Below, one piece after another: positions 1 through 8,806 of a stretch of 64,000 bases of DNA. How positions within the stretch are numbered: the stretch's first letter is position 1; the number at the start of each line of letters is the position of its first letter. The notes below the pieces were generated by a model. The model saw only the letters and a program-made list of their open reading frames with translations. It was not told the origin of the DNA and searched no databases. Source of the stretch: Pedobacter ghigonis (GTDB lineage Bacteria; Bacteroidota; Bacteroidia; Sphingobacteriales; Sphingobacteriaceae). The stretch spans positions 39,613-103,612 of the forward strand of contig NZ_CAESCM010000019.1 of assembly GCF_903166585.1 (NCBI RefSeq). Direction: 5' to 3'. The position numbers and the translations under genes were made by a program.

Positions 1-638
1 ACCGGGTGGTAGATGCGTTAAACATGAAATTGCTCACCACCATCATAGAGAAATTTATGAGTGTGGGTATTATTGCTTTGATCGTTATTTTTCACCCTGA
101 AATCAGGCGGTTCCTATTGCTCATTGGTAAAAATGCCTTTCTACAAAAAAACAAGGCCTGGTGGGGCTATTTATTTGGCAGGAAAGAAATTGAGCGAAAC
201 AATTTAACAAGGATAAAGCCAATTATTGATGCCTGCAAAAGCATGAAAAAAACCAGAACAGGTGCGCTGATTGTATTTGTTAAATTTTACGACGAACAGT
301 TTTTTGCCAATAGCTGTGAACTGGTCGATGCCAAAATATCTAAACGCCTGCTCGAAAGTATTTTCCAGAAAAACAGTCCGTTGCATGATGGTGCCGTGGT
401 TATTTCTGAAAACAAGATTAAAAGTGCAAGTTGCATTTTACCTCTAACCGATAACGATCAGTTGCCTTCGCAGTTTGGTTTAAGGCACCGAGCAGGCATC
501 GGGGTTTCGGAAACTACGGATGCTGTGGCGGTAATTATTTCGGAAGAAACAGGAGAAATTTCGTATGCCAAACAAGGCCGGGTAAGGATGAACGTTTCGT
601 TCGGGGAGCTGGAGAAACTGCTCAATAAAGACTTCTAA
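1..638 (+). CDS. cdaA: Diadenylate cyclase CdaA (DisA_N/DUF147 domain), 5' end outside window
   Basis: Makes c-di-AMP from two ATP at the inner membrane. The visible 210 or so residues carry the end of the N-terminal membrane region (a hydrophobic helix at about 18-30), a linker, and the DisA_N cyclase domain with the DGA motif (about 128-130) and RHR motif (about 160-162) that bind ATP. Family members have two or three N-terminal helices and about 260-270 residues, so the true start lies upstream of base 1; the GTG at base 6 is an internal valine codon. Stop at 636-638. A nested hairpin follows directly. The domain assignment is firm; only the missing start is open. Confidence 0.93.
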   Translation, partial: RVVDALNMKLLTTIIEKFMSVGIIALIVIFHPEIRRFLLLIGKNAFLQKNKAWWGYLFGRKEIERNNLTRIKPIIDACKSMKKTRTGALIVFVKFYDEQFFANSCELVDAKISKRLLESIFQKNSPLHDGAVVISENKIKSASCILPLTDNDQLPSQFGLRHRAGIGVSETTDAVAVIISEETGEISYAKQGRVRMNVSFGELEKLLNKDF

Positions 639-640
639 TA

Positions 641-714
641 GCACAGATTTTGGGGATTTAAGAAGATTACACTGATTAATGTTATACTAATCAGTGTAAT
701 CTAAATATCTGTGC
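641..714. repeat. Nested inverted repeat after cdaA
   Basis: A perfect 15-bp inverted repeat (AGATTACACTGATTA at 664-678 and its complement at 688-702) sits inside an outer pair GCACAGAT / ATCTGTGC (641-648 and 707-714). It lies between the convergent cdaA and bacilliredoxin genes, so it may end transcription from both sides, but it has no U tract and looks like a dispersed Bacteroidota intergenic palindrome. Confidence 0.7.
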
Positions 715-723
715 AATCTCTTA

Positions 724-1134
724 TTAACAGTATTGTTCGAAGGCACCAATCAGGTTATCAGCGATCATTTGTGCTGGTCTGCCTTCAATTTGATGACGCT
801 CGATCATGTGTACCAATTTACCATCTTTAAACAAAGCCATAGCTGGCGATGACGGCGGGAAAGGCATCATATAATTTCTGGCCTGATCTACAGCTTCTTT
901 TTCCATACCTGCAAAAACAGTAACCAATTTATCAGGGTGTTTTTCGTGTGCTGCTGCTGCTCTTGCTGCCGGACGTGCATTTGCTGCCGCGCAACCGCAA
1001 ACTGAGTTTACCACAACCAATACAGTTCCTTCGCCTTTGATGGCCTGGTCTACATCTGCTGCATTTTTTAATTCCTGAAAACCAACGTTGGTTAATTCCT
1101 TACGCATTGGCTCTACTAAATATTCTGGATACAT
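724..1134 (-). CDS. Bacilliredoxin, BrxA/BrxB (YphP/YqiW, DUF1094) family
   Basis: A thioredoxin-fold protein of 136 residues that removes bacillithiol from S-bacillithiolated proteins. The characteristic CGC active site (VNSVCGCAAAN) is visible around residues 45-47, with the conserved N-terminal MYPEYLVEPMRKEL. I chose the ATG at 1132-1134 because family proteins begin there; a longer reading frame to base 1200 adds 22 residues without family similarity. Its partners in the pathway are also in the window: YpdA at 36.3 kb and BshA at 52.2 kb. BrxA versus BrxB cannot be decided from the sequence alone. Confidence 0.9.
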   Translation of the reverse strand: MYPEYLVEPMRKELTNVGFQELKNAADVDQAIKGEGTVLVVVNSVCGCAAANARPAARAAAAHEKHPDKLVTVFAGMEKEAVDQARNYMMPFPPSSPAMALFKDGKLVHMIERHQIEGRPAQMIADNLIGAFEQYC

Positions 1135-1239
1135 TATCGTGAGTTTTTTATTTACAATTTGAACGCTACAAAAATAAGAAAATCGGATGGCATGCACCAC
1201 CCGGTTTATATTTTTAAGGTAAAATTAATCGGATCTGAA

Positions 1240-1725
1240 TTACTTCATTCCGCGAAGAAAATCGTCGTACATCTGGGGATTGGTAATTGCACCTACAATA
1301 ACGAGTACAAAAAATAATAGGGTTAAGGCGCTCAAAATTGTAGCAATCATACCGCAAATCTTTCCTGCTTTGGCATTTTTATAGGATGATTCTGTATAAA
1401 ATGTAGGGTTAAGCTGGTATTTTTTCACATCTCCAGCACCTAAAATCCAGGCAATAACACCAAAGATCAACCCAAATATGCCATAAAAGCAACAAGCTGG
1501 TAGTGCAATAATACCTAAAACAAGTGCCGCGGTGGCGTTAGGTAAATTCTGCTGACCAAATCCTCCGCCAAACTGCCCAAATGGTGGTGGCTGCTGAAAC
1601 GGCGGTGGTTGTTGAAATGGTGGCGGACTTACCGGCCCCTCATTTATTGGCTCTATAATCGGCTCCTCTTTCTTCGAAAGATCGATAGGTTTATTTTCCT
1701 GAGGGTTTTCCTGTTCTTCTGACAT
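1240..1725 (-). CDS. CCC-motif / DUF4190-type membrane protein
   Basis: 161 residues. An acidic, proline-rich N-terminal arm with PPPFQQ repeats (about 34-48) and a Gly/Phe stretch is followed by two hydrophobic segments (about 65-95 and 120-150) separated by a polar loop. The ACCFYG sequence in the first segment matches what is called the CCC motif in Bacteroidota membrane proteins; the two-helix layout is that of DUF4190. Function unknown. It lies 10 bases downstream of the DUF2752 gene on the same strand, an association common in this phylum, which suggests a joint membrane role. Confidence 0.7.
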   Translation of the reverse strand: MSEEQENPQENKPIDLSKKEEPIIEPINEGPVSPPPFQQPPPFQQPPPFGQFGGGFGQQNLPNATAALVLGIIALPACCFYGIFGLIFGVIAWILGAGDVKKYQLNPTFYTESSYKNAKAGKICGMIATILSALTLLFFVLVIVGAITNPQMYDDFLRGMK

Positions 1726-1735
1726 GAGTATGTGT

Positions 1736-2065
1736 TTAACTTAGTAGTTGGTGATTGTATATTTTGTAAATGTAATTGATTAAGATAATTACTGCAACAC
1801 CTGCAAAAACGATTTTAATCAACTGTGCGCCGAATTTAAAGTCGAGCTTTAAGTGGATAAGCGTAAAAAGCAATACAAATATTAAAGGAAGGGTTGCGGG
1901 ATAAAATTTAAAAGAATCGATGAAATTTCCTTTCAGTAAGGCAATAATTGAACGCTGTAAACCGCAACCGGGGCAATCGATACCAAAATTAGCTTTAAAA
2001 GGGCAGCTAAAAAGGTGTTCGCCCAACCAGTCTACAAGACTTTTATCCGGCTGAGCCATATACAT
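1736..2065 (-). CDS. DUF2752 domain protein
   Basis: 109 residues with the DUF2752 signature CPFKANFGIDCPGCGLQRS, whose paired CPxK...CPGCG cysteines suggest a metal or redox site next to the membrane, followed by two hydrophobic helices (about 52-70 and 80-98). Its 5' end overlaps the 3' end of the YkvA gene by 23 bases, and the CCC-motif gene follows 10 bases after its stop, so the three genes are probably one transcript. A second in-frame ATG lies two codons in; the start is uncertain by that amount. Function unknown. Confidence 0.8.
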   Translation of the reverse strand: MYMAQPDKSLVDWLGEHLFSCPFKANFGIDCPGCGLQRSIIALLKGNFIDSFKFYPATLPLIFVLLFTLIHLKLDFKFGAQLIKIVFAGVAVIILINYIYKIYNHQLLS

Positions 2066-2471
2066 CTATTATTTTTGCCTGCGCATCTTTCCAGGCTTTA
2101 TACTTTTCGAGGTCTTTAAGTACCTGCCTGTACACGAGGTTTAAGATGTATATATCATCAATAAAACCTAAAGCGGGTACAAAATCGGGGATCACATCAA
2201 CGGGCGATAAAAAATAAACCAGGCCACCTAAAACGGCAACGATCGATCGTTTCGGGATTTCGGTATAACTGCCGTTTACATAATCTTTTGCAACAGCAAA
2301 CAATAATACCAGCTTTGCCCAAACGCCTTCTAAATCGCCTTTATTGGTTACAGCTTTACCCAGCGCATCCTTAATGGTTTTGCTGGCCCTGGTTTTATCA
2401 TTTAAGATTACCGTTGCCTTACCTTCAGATTTTTTAAAGAAATCTAATATTTTTTGCCTGTTCAATTTCAT
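2043..2471 (-). CDS. YkvA family protein (DUF1232)
   Basis: 142 residues. The C-terminal half has the DUF1232 core, including YFLSPVDVIPDFVPALGFIDDIYIL, with the typical SPVDxIPDxxPxxGxxDD pattern and a hydrophobic helix just before it. The N-terminal half is a charged helical extension. YkvA proteins are small membrane-associated proteins of unknown function. First gene of a compact cluster with DUF2752 and the CCC-motif protein, overlapping the former by 23 bases. Confidence 0.85.
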   Translation of the reverse strand: MKLNRQKILDFFKKSEGKATVILNDKTRASKTIKDALGKAVTNKGDLEGVWAKLVLLFAVAKDYVNGSYTEIPKRSIVAVLGGLVYFLSPVDVIPDFVPALGFIDDIYILNLVYRQVLKDLEKYKAWKDAQAKIIDVYGSAG

Positions 2472-2571
2472 GCTGAATGTATTACAAATTAACGGCCAAA
2501 AGCATCATAATTGTATCAGCACATTTGATGAAACAACCTAACTGCCAGATGTTTTTTATCTTTTCATGAAA

Positions 2572-4089
2572 TTAAGCATTTTTCATCATCTCTAAAATAT
2601 CATCAACATACTTCCTTTCGTTAGCCAGGCGTGGAACTTTATGTTGTCCGCCCAGTTTGTCTTTAGCCTTTAACCAATTGTAAAAGGTGCAGCCAGGTGC
2701 ATTGTGTACCTTAGGCCGGCAGAGTGCCATATCCTTAAAACGCTTGGCGTCGTAATCAGAATTTACTTCGCGCAGGGTTTGATCCATTATGTCAACAAAC
2801 TTTTCAAAATCGCTGGGCTGTTTGTCAAACTCAATAATCCATTCGTGACCCCCTGCTTTCTCTCCTTCAAAATAAATTGGTCCGGCTGTATAATCTTTAA
2901 TTTCAGCACCGGTTTCCTGACAGGCTTTGGTTAGGGCTTGTTCGGCATTATCGATAATCACCTCTTCTCCAAAAGCATTAATGAAGTGTTTGGTACGGCC
3001 CGTAATTTTAATGCGGTATGGCGCCAGCGAGGTAAACTGAACGGTATCGCCAATCATATAGCGCCATAAGCCCCCGTTGGTAGAAATTACAATTGCATAA
3101 TTTTTATGCAACTCTACTTCGCCTAGTACCAATGCCTTAGGATTCTCTTCACCAATGTGTTCCATGGGAATAAATTCATAGAAAATACCATAATCCAGCA
3201 TCAGCAACATTTCATCAGAGTCATCCTGATCCTGAATACCAAAAAATCCTTCTGAGGCATTATAGGTTTCCAGATAATACATATCGGGAGAAGGAATGAG
3301 TTGTTTAAACTGCTCGCGGTATGGCGCAAAGTTTACGGCACCGTGAATATAGACTTCGAGGTTGGGCCAAACTTCGAGCAAATTGCTTTTGCCTGTTAGT
3401 TCGAGTACTTTTTTGGCCAATACAATGGTCCAGGTAGGCACTCCCGAAATACTGGTTACATTTTCGTTGATGGTAGCCTCGGCCATCCTATCCATTTTAA
3501 TTTCGTAATTGTCCATCAAAGCGATAGACATATCAGGCGTGCGGTAAAACTCGGCCCAGATTGGCAGGTTTTTAATCAGGACCGCTGATAAATCGCCATA
3601 AAAGCAGTCTTCGTTTAATTGGTTTACCTGATGGCTTCCGCCTAAAACCAAACTCTTACCGGTAAACATCTGGTTATCGGGCCGGTTATTGCAATAAATG
3701 GAAAGCATATCCTTACCACCTTTGAAATGGCATTCTTCCAGGCTTTCTTCCGAAACGGGAATAAATTTGCTCCTGTCGCTGGTTGTACCTGATGATTTTG
3801 CAAACCACTTGATATCTGATGGCCAAAGAATATTCTGCTCGCCATTCAGCATGCGCTCAATGTAGGGTTTTAAAGTATCGTAATTTTGAATAGGAACGCG
3901 TTCCTGGTACTGCTGAACGGTTAAAATAGTCTTGTAATCGTACAATTTGCCCCATTCGGTATTTTCGGCACTATCAATCAGCGTATGGAACCATTCTTCC
4001 TGAACATCGTGTGGATATTTCATAAAAAGCTCGATCTGATGGATCCGCTTTTTCATTAACCAGGTAAAAATCGAATTTACAATTGCCAT
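2572..4089 (-). CDS. GH3 auxin-responsive promoter family protein
   Basis: 505 residues, the usual length for bacterial GH3-like proteins, which belong to the ANL adenylate-forming superfamily and in plants conjugate amino acids to acyl acids. An ATP-binding loop is seen at FAKSSGTTSDRSKFIP (about 90-106) and the second conserved region at YNASEGFFGIQD (about 277-288). The bacterial substrate is not known. It stands alone, 170 bases downstream of lptB on the same strand. The family call is secure; the reaction is inference from homology. Confidence 0.9.
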   Translation of the reverse strand: MAIVNSIFTWLMKKRIHQIELFMKYPHDVQEEWFHTLIDSAENTEWGKLYDYKTILTVQQYQERVPIQNYDTLKPYIERMLNGEQNILWPSDIKWFAKSSGTTSDRSKFIPVSEESLEECHFKGGKDMLSIYCNNRPDNQMFTGKSLVLGGSHQVNQLNEDCFYGDLSAVLIKNLPIWAEFYRTPDMSIALMDNYEIKMDRMAEATINENVTSISGVPTWTIVLAKKVLELTGKSNLLEVWPNLEVYIHGAVNFAPYREQFKQLIPSPDMYYLETYNASEGFFGIQDQDDSDEMLLMLDYGIFYEFIPMEHIGEENPKALVLGEVELHKNYAIVISTNGGLWRYMIGDTVQFTSLAPYRIKITGRTKHFINAFGEEVIIDNAEQALTKACQETGAEIKDYTAGPIYFEGEKAGGHEWIIEFDKQPSDFEKFVDIMDQTLREVNSDYDAKRFKDMALCRPKVHNAPGCTFYNWLKAKDKLGGQHKVPRLANERKYVDDILEMMKNA

Positions 4090-4260
4090 CTTTAAAGGTT
4101 AAAATTAATGAACATCATCTTATCAAAAGTTTCTACAGCTATGTACATTCTTTTATTTACAGCACCCTGGTTTACAGTAATTCGTTTCAGCATAAAGTTT
4201 AGGCAACACCCGAAATTAAAATTTGTTTTGGTTAGCAATATTTTATCAGCAACCTGTTGA

Positions 4261-5001
4261 TTAAACATCAAATTTCTTGCGTTTCAATACGAAATTCGAT
4301 CCCAGATATACTTTTCTTACCATTTCATTTTCGGCCAGTACCTCAGGTACGCCCTGCTCTAAAATTTTTCCTTCAAAAAGCAGGTAAGCTCTGTCGGTAA
4401 TCGAAAGGGTTTCCTGTACGTTGTGATCGGTTATCAGAATGCCGATATTTTTATGTTTCAGCTTAGCCACAATACCCTGAATTTCTTCAACCGCAATCGG
4501 GTCTACCCCGGCAAAAGGCTCATCCAGCAAAATGAAATTGGGATTTGCTGCTAAAGCACGGGCAATTTCGGTACGGCGACGCTCACCACCCGACAATAAA
4601 TCGCCACGGTTTTTGCGCACTTTATGTAAACTAAACTCATTAATCAGCTCTTCAAGTTTATCTTTCTGCTCTTCCTTGCTCATATCGCTCATTTCCAGGA
4701 TGGCAAGAATATTATCTTCAACGGTAAGTTTTCTGAAAACCGAAGCTTCCTGAGCCAGATAACCAATTCCTTTCTGCGCCCTACGGTACATTGGATCTTC
4801 GGTAATATCTTCTTCTTCTAAAAAAATACGTCCTTCGTTGGGTTTAATTAACCCCACAATCATATAAAATGAAGTGGTTTTACCGGCTCCGTTAGGCCCC
4901 AGCAATCCCACAATTTCGCCTTGGTTTACGTTAAACGAAACGTTATTTACAACAGTACGCTGTTTATATTTTTTAACCAGATTTTCGGCTCTTAGTATCA
5001 T
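4261..5001 (-). CDS. lptB: LPS export ABC transporter ATPase LptB
   Basis: 246-residue ABC ATPase that powers lipopolysaccharide extraction from the inner membrane by LptFG. Walker A GPNGAGKT (35-42), Q-loop region YLAQEASVF (81-89), signature LSGGE (136-140) and Walker B FILLDEP (156-162) are all present, and LptB hallmarks such as the RRAQKGIGYLAQEASVFRKL stretch and AGVDPIAV are conserved. Ends in a short basic tail. recJ lies upstream on the same strand, separated by a palindromic repeat, so co-transcription is uncertain. Confidence 0.95.
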   Translation of the reverse strand: MILRAENLVKKYKQRTVVNNVSFNVNQGEIVGLLGPNGAGKTTSFYMIVGLIKPNEGRIFLEEEDITEDPMYRRAQKGIGYLAQEASVFRKLTVEDNILAILEMSDMSKEEQKDKLEELINEFSLHKVRKNRGDLLSGGERRRTEIARALAANPNFILLDEPFAGVDPIAVEEIQGIVAKLKHKNIGILITDHNVQETLSITDRAYLLFEGKILEQGVPEVLAENEMVRKVYLGSNFVLKRKKFDV

Positions 5002-5013
5002 ATATCTCTACGC

Positions 5014-5064
5014 TAAACCTCGCAGGTTTAATTTGGCATAGCCGTTTAAAACCTGCGAGGTTTA
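5014..5064. repeat. Palindromic repeat with AAACCTCGCAGGTTT arms
   Basis: Two 16-base arms (5014-5029 and 5049-5064) are exact reverse complements, separated by 19 bases, and each arm is itself nearly palindromic. It lies between recJ and lptB. Related shorter forms occur at about 14934-14948 (AAACCTATAAGGTTT) and 39045-39058 (ACCTCACAGGTT). It could end recJ transcription or be a mobile palindromic repeat. Confidence 0.75.
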
Positions 5065-5075
5065 TTAAAGTTTAT

Positions 5076-6776
5076 TTAATTAACTTTTATTCCTTTAATA
5101 TTCAATTGCAAACGCTTCTTATCCCGCCATACATTTTCTTCGATGGTGTAACAAATAGAAAATGGTACTCTTGGCAACAATTGGTTTTGAAATTCTCCCA
5201 AACCAAATGCGATGCCCTCAAAAATAGGCGAATTTTGTTGTTTTATATTAATTTTTAAGTGATTTGCACCAACAGCCATAGCGTGCTGTGCCAGATACAC
5301 CCCGTGGGTAACAAAAACCGGAGCCATATTTTCCGGACCAAACGGTCCCATTTGTGCCAAAATCCGGTAAAACTTACCATCAATCTGTGCCAGTTCTATC
5401 TCTGCATCGATCTTAATCATTGGGGTTAGCAACTCTTCGGTAATGCTAGCTGATACAATTTCTTCAAATTTATCAGCAAAGGCATCGACATTATGTTCCT
5501 GCATCGTTAATCCTGCTGCAAATTTATGGCCTCCATATTGGTCGAGCAAATCGGCACAGCCACTCAGCGCCTCGTATAAATCGAAACCAACTACCGAACG
5601 GCATGAACCCGCCACGTGTCCATTTGACTTGGTAAGTACAATGGTTGGACGGTAATATTTTTCAGTTAAGCGCGAGGCAACAATTCCAATCACACCTTTG
5701 TGCCAGTTCTCGTTAAATACAACAGTAGTTTTTCTGTTAATTAAAACCTCACTGTCGCCAATTAAAGCAAGCGCTTCGCGGGTAATGTCCTGATCGTAGG
5801 TTTTACGTTCGGTATTTTTCAGGTTAATCAGCTCGCTCTGCTCCGAAGCATTTCCATCTACCTGGCAAAGTAGCATAGCTACAGCATGTTTGGCATGATC
5901 GATCCTACCCGCAGCATTAATCCGCGGCCCGAGGGTAAAAACCACATCGGTAATGGTATAATTTTCGGTCTTGCCCGAAACCTCCATTAAGGCCCGTAAA
6001 CCTTCGCAAGGATTGGTATTTAATTTTTTTAAACCATAATGCGCTAAAATCCGATTCTCGTCTACTATGGGTACAATGTCGGCAGCAATACTAATCATCA
6101 CCAAATCCAAATACTGCAAATAGCTTTCTTTAGGCAAGTGATGTTTTTGCGAATAGGCTTGTGCCAGTTTAAAACCTATACCACAACCGGCCAGCTCTTT
6201 AAAAGGATAAGCACAATCTGCACGTTTAGGATCTAAAACGGCAACTGCATTCGGTATTTCATCTCCGGGAAGGTGGTGATCGCAAATGATAAAATCAATT
6301 CCTAAAGTATTGGCATAATCAATTTTGTCGATAGATTTTATCCCGCAATCGAGTGCAATAATTAACGAGAAGTCATTTTCACTGGCATAATCAATACCTG
6401 CAGTAGAAATACCATAACCTTCCAGATAACGGTCGGGGATGTAATATTCGATATTTGAAGTTAACTGAGAAAAGAAACTGAAAGCTAGTGCTACTGAAGT
6501 TGTACCATCTACATCATAATCGCCATAAATCAGGATTTTTTCGTGAGTAGCCAGAGCAGCTTCTATTCTGTTTATTGCGGCGTCCATATCCTTCATTAGG
6601 AAAGGATTATGAAGGTGATCTAAATCCGGCCTGAAGAAATCTTTTGCCTGATCGAAGTCGCAAATATTTCTTTGTACCAATATTTGCGCCAGAGAGCGAT
6701 CTATATTAAGTTGTTCTGCAATCGTAGTTATCGTAGCATCATCACAATTTGATGCAAGCACCCATCTTTTTTCCAT
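5076..6776 (-). CDS. recJ: Single-stranded-DNA-specific exonuclease RecJ
   Basis: 566 residues; a 5'-3' exonuclease used in recombination and mismatch repair. DHH-family motifs are in order: GDYDVDG (85-91), ALDCG (141-145), CDHH (165-168) and GPRINAAGRIDHA (about 280-292), followed by the DHHA1 domain with GHKFAAGL and a C-terminal OB-like domain. Start ATG at 6774-6776; the next gene upstream is divergent. A short palindrome CTGTTTCCGAACAG lies a few bases before the start. Clear family member. Confidence 0.96.
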   Translation of the reverse strand: MEKRWVLASNCDDATITTIAEQLNIDRSLAQILVQRNICDFDQAKDFFRPDLDHLHNPFLMKDMDAAINRIEAALATHEKILIYGDYDVDGTTSVALAFSFFSQLTSNIEYYIPDRYLEGYGISTAGIDYASENDFSLIIALDCGIKSIDKIDYANTLGIDFIICDHHLPGDEIPNAVAVLDPKRADCAYPFKELAGCGIGFKLAQAYSQKHHLPKESYLQYLDLVMISIAADIVPIVDENRILAHYGLKKLNTNPCEGLRALMEVSGKTENYTITDVVFTLGPRINAAGRIDHAKHAVAMLLCQVDGNASEQSELINLKNTERKTYDQDITREALALIGDSEVLINRKTTVVFNENWHKGVIGIVASRLTEKYYRPTIVLTKSNGHVAGSCRSVVGFDLYEALSGCADLLDQYGGHKFAAGLTMQEHNVDAFADKFEEIVSASITEELLTPMIKIDAEIELAQIDGKFYRILAQMGPFGPENMAPVFVTHGVYLAQHAMAVGANHLKINIKQQNSPIFEGIAFGLGEFQNQLLPRVPFSICYTIEENVWRDKKRLQLNIKGIKVN

Positions 6777-6849
6777 TTATTCTGTTTCCGAACAGTAAAT
6801 ATACATTTTTAATCAATTACAACTATCTTGTATATTATTATGAACTTTA

Positions 6850-7326
6850 ATGGTCTTTAAAATGGAAGATTATATTTTTGAAATTAATTATAATGATCAG
6901 TTACTAACCGTCAAAGCTAAACCACATAAAGATTCTGTTTCATATAGCATTACAATTAATGGCAGTTATTATGGTATTATCACTCAGGAAGGCACAGAGT
7001 ATGGAGATTGGATAACAAGTGATGAAATTCTTATGCCTTTTTTTGAAGTTATTGTCCAAGAAATTGTAGAAATGGAATTAATTGCTGTTTTCCCTATGAG
7101 ATTCTATTACTTCTGGGATGAAATAATTAAAGAAATGGAACAAATTGATCTTTATACATTTTATATAGTACTTAAGGATGAAATCATTTTAACGGATTTT
7201 TATGAATTGTTAAATGAAAAAATTAATGAAGACCTTGAATTCTCATTCGTACAATTTAAATCAAAAGTCACTTTATATATTACTCACGAAAAAAAATCAA
7301 AAATAGAAACCTTCGAGATCAATTAG
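6850..7326 (+). CDS. Hypothetical protein, AT-rich accessory gene
   Basis: 158 residues, acidic, without signal peptide, membrane segment or any motif I recognise. The sequence alternates hydrophobic and charged residues as in a mostly beta N-terminal half and helical C-terminal half. A second ATG four codons in (6862) is equally possible as start. The gene is visibly more AT-rich than its neighbours recJ (divergent) and the sulfatase (convergent), which suggests recent acquisition. It could be an immunity-type or other small accessory protein; nothing in the sequence proves this. Confidence 0.6.
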   Translation: MVFKMEDYIFEINYNDQLLTVKAKPHKDSVSYSITINGSYYGIITQEGTEYGDWITSDEILMPFFEVIVQEIVEMELIAVFPMRFYYFWDEIIKEMEQIDLYTFYIVLKDEIILTDFYELLNEKINEDLEFSFVQFKSKVTLYITHEKKSKIETFEIN

Positions 7327-7356
7327 TGACTAACAACTCATCAAGGCATACTTCCT

Positions 7357-8682
7357 TTACCTCGAATTTCCAGGATAAGCCTGATAAAGTTTCATCAAAT
7401 GTGCTTTCTGCTCGGCATATTTGGCATCATCGGCCAGGTTTACCCGCTCAGCAGGATCCCAAGAAAGATTATACAGCTCAGTAAGTTCCTTATTCTCATT
7501 TTTAGTAATCCGCAGTTTCCAATCGCCATCCTTTACACCTTCCAAAACATAATTGTGGTAGTAAATCGGGCGATGAGGCTTATTGTAATTTTTAGTGGTT
7601 AGCAAAGCAGCAACAGATTCGCCATCATAAACCCGTTGCGGAAGTTTACTTTTGGTCCATTCGGCCAGCGTAGGAAAAACGTCTAAATTCGAAATCGGTT
7701 TCGTTAATTGCGTATCGGTAAGTGTATGGCCTTTCCAATATACAATGAATGGTACTCTATGACCTGCTTCGTAAGAAATACCTTTCGATCCCCTGAAAAC
7801 ACCAGCCGAACCAACGTGATAAAATTTAGTAAAACCATCCTGGTACATTCGTGCCGGCGCATTAATCCATGGGCCATTATCGCTGGTAAAAATAAAAATC
7901 GTATTATCGGCCTGTCCTGATGCTACTACCTGTTTCCAGATTTGCGCCAAACCTGCATCCATATCTTCAATCACATCGCCCAGTTCGCCACCTGCTGACG
8001 TTGTTTTGCGGCTTTTTTGTGCAGCAAAGGCAACCGGTAAATGTGGCATATTCTGAGCCAGGTAAAGATAAAATGGCTTTTTTGCCGCTGCATTTTTCTT
8101 GATGAAATTAATCGACTCGCGCGTGTAAGAACTGGTTAAAATACTATCGTGCGGTTTATAAATTTCGGGTTTAGTATTTCTGAAAATTTTAATGGTGGTA
8201 TCGGTTTTTACATAAGGTGCCCGGTAATCGTGGCTATATAGCAGGCCATAAAACTCATCGAAGCCTTTTTTGTTCGGCAACGAAACACCGTGATCGCCCA
8301 GGTGCCATTTACCAACCAATGCAGTTGCATAGCCCGATTGTTTTAGCATTTGTGCAATAGTAATTTCATCTTCAGGCATTCCTGCTTTTTCGCCTGGTCC
8401 TATTGGCCTCGGCAAATCCATCCGGCTGCAATACCTTCCCGTTAATAACGATGCCCTCGAAGGCGTACAGGTTGGCGAGGTAGTTACAAAATTAGTTGCC
8501 TTTATTCCTTTTGCAGCCATACCATCTAAAAAGGGCGTTTTAATTAACGGACTTCCATAACACGAAATATCAGCATAACCCATATCGTCGGCCAGCACAA
8601 TAATTACATTTGGACGCTGCTGGGCAAATAAACTGTTAGAAAAGCCAAAAACCAGCAATAAAATTAAAACACGGATGCTCAT
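7357..8682 (-). CDS. Secreted type I sulfatase (arylsulfatase family)
   Basis: 441 residues with an N-terminal signal peptide (about 1-20, ending SLFAQ). The metal-binding start VIIVLADDMGYAD (26-38) and the modification motif CTPSRASLLTGR (Cys72 to be converted to formylglycine) mark a Cys-type sulfatase. GKWHLG and the TSDNGPW motif are also present. It should hydrolyse sulfate esters of glycans or small molecules in the periplasm. No formylglycine-generating enzyme is encoded in the window. No carbohydrate-locus neighbours, so the substrate is open. Confidence 0.92.
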   Translation of the reverse strand: MSIRVLILLLVFGFSNSLFAQQRPNVIIVLADDMGYADISCYGSPLIKTPFLDGMAAKGIKATNFVTTSPTCTPSRASLLTGRYCSRMDLPRPIGPGEKAGMPEDEITIAQMLKQSGYATALVGKWHLGDHGVSLPNKKGFDEFYGLLYSHDYRAPYVKTDTTIKIFRNTKPEIYKPHDSILTSSYTRESINFIKKNAAAKKPFYLYLAQNMPHLPVAFAAQKSRKTTSAGGELGDVIEDMDAGLAQIWKQVVASGQADNTIFIFTSDNGPWINAPARMYQDGFTKFYHVGSAGVFRGSKGISYEAGHRVPFIVYWKGHTLTDTQLTKPISNLDVFPTLAEWTKSKLPQRVYDGESVAALLTTKNYNKPHRPIYYHNYVLEGVKDGDWKLRITKNENKELTELYNLSWDPAERVNLADDAKYAEQKAHLMKLYQAYPGNSR

Positions 8683-8775
8683 AAAGAATATTTTGCCCGA
8701 AATTTAACAATCATATTTTACAAAAAAAGGAAGTATCCAAGCTTTTACTAAAACAAATACTGTTATTTAGATTGT

Positions 8776-8783
8776 TACCTTTG
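8776..8783 (+). promoter_or_regulatory. -7 element TACCTTTG before the MBL hydrolase gene
   Basis: Exact match to the Bacteroidota -7 consensus TAnnTTTG, 24 bases before the TTG start at 8807. No good TTG is seen at the -33 distance. Confidence 0.45.
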
Positions 8784-8806
8784 TAGAAACATTAAAGATT
8801 TACATT

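Noticed and set aside
4108..4257. A 49-codon plus-strand frame with one hydrophobic stretch between the GH3 and lptB genes
   Set aside because: It runs against two minus-strand genes, has no ribosome-binding site or promoter box, and is of a length expected by chance in an AT-rich gap.
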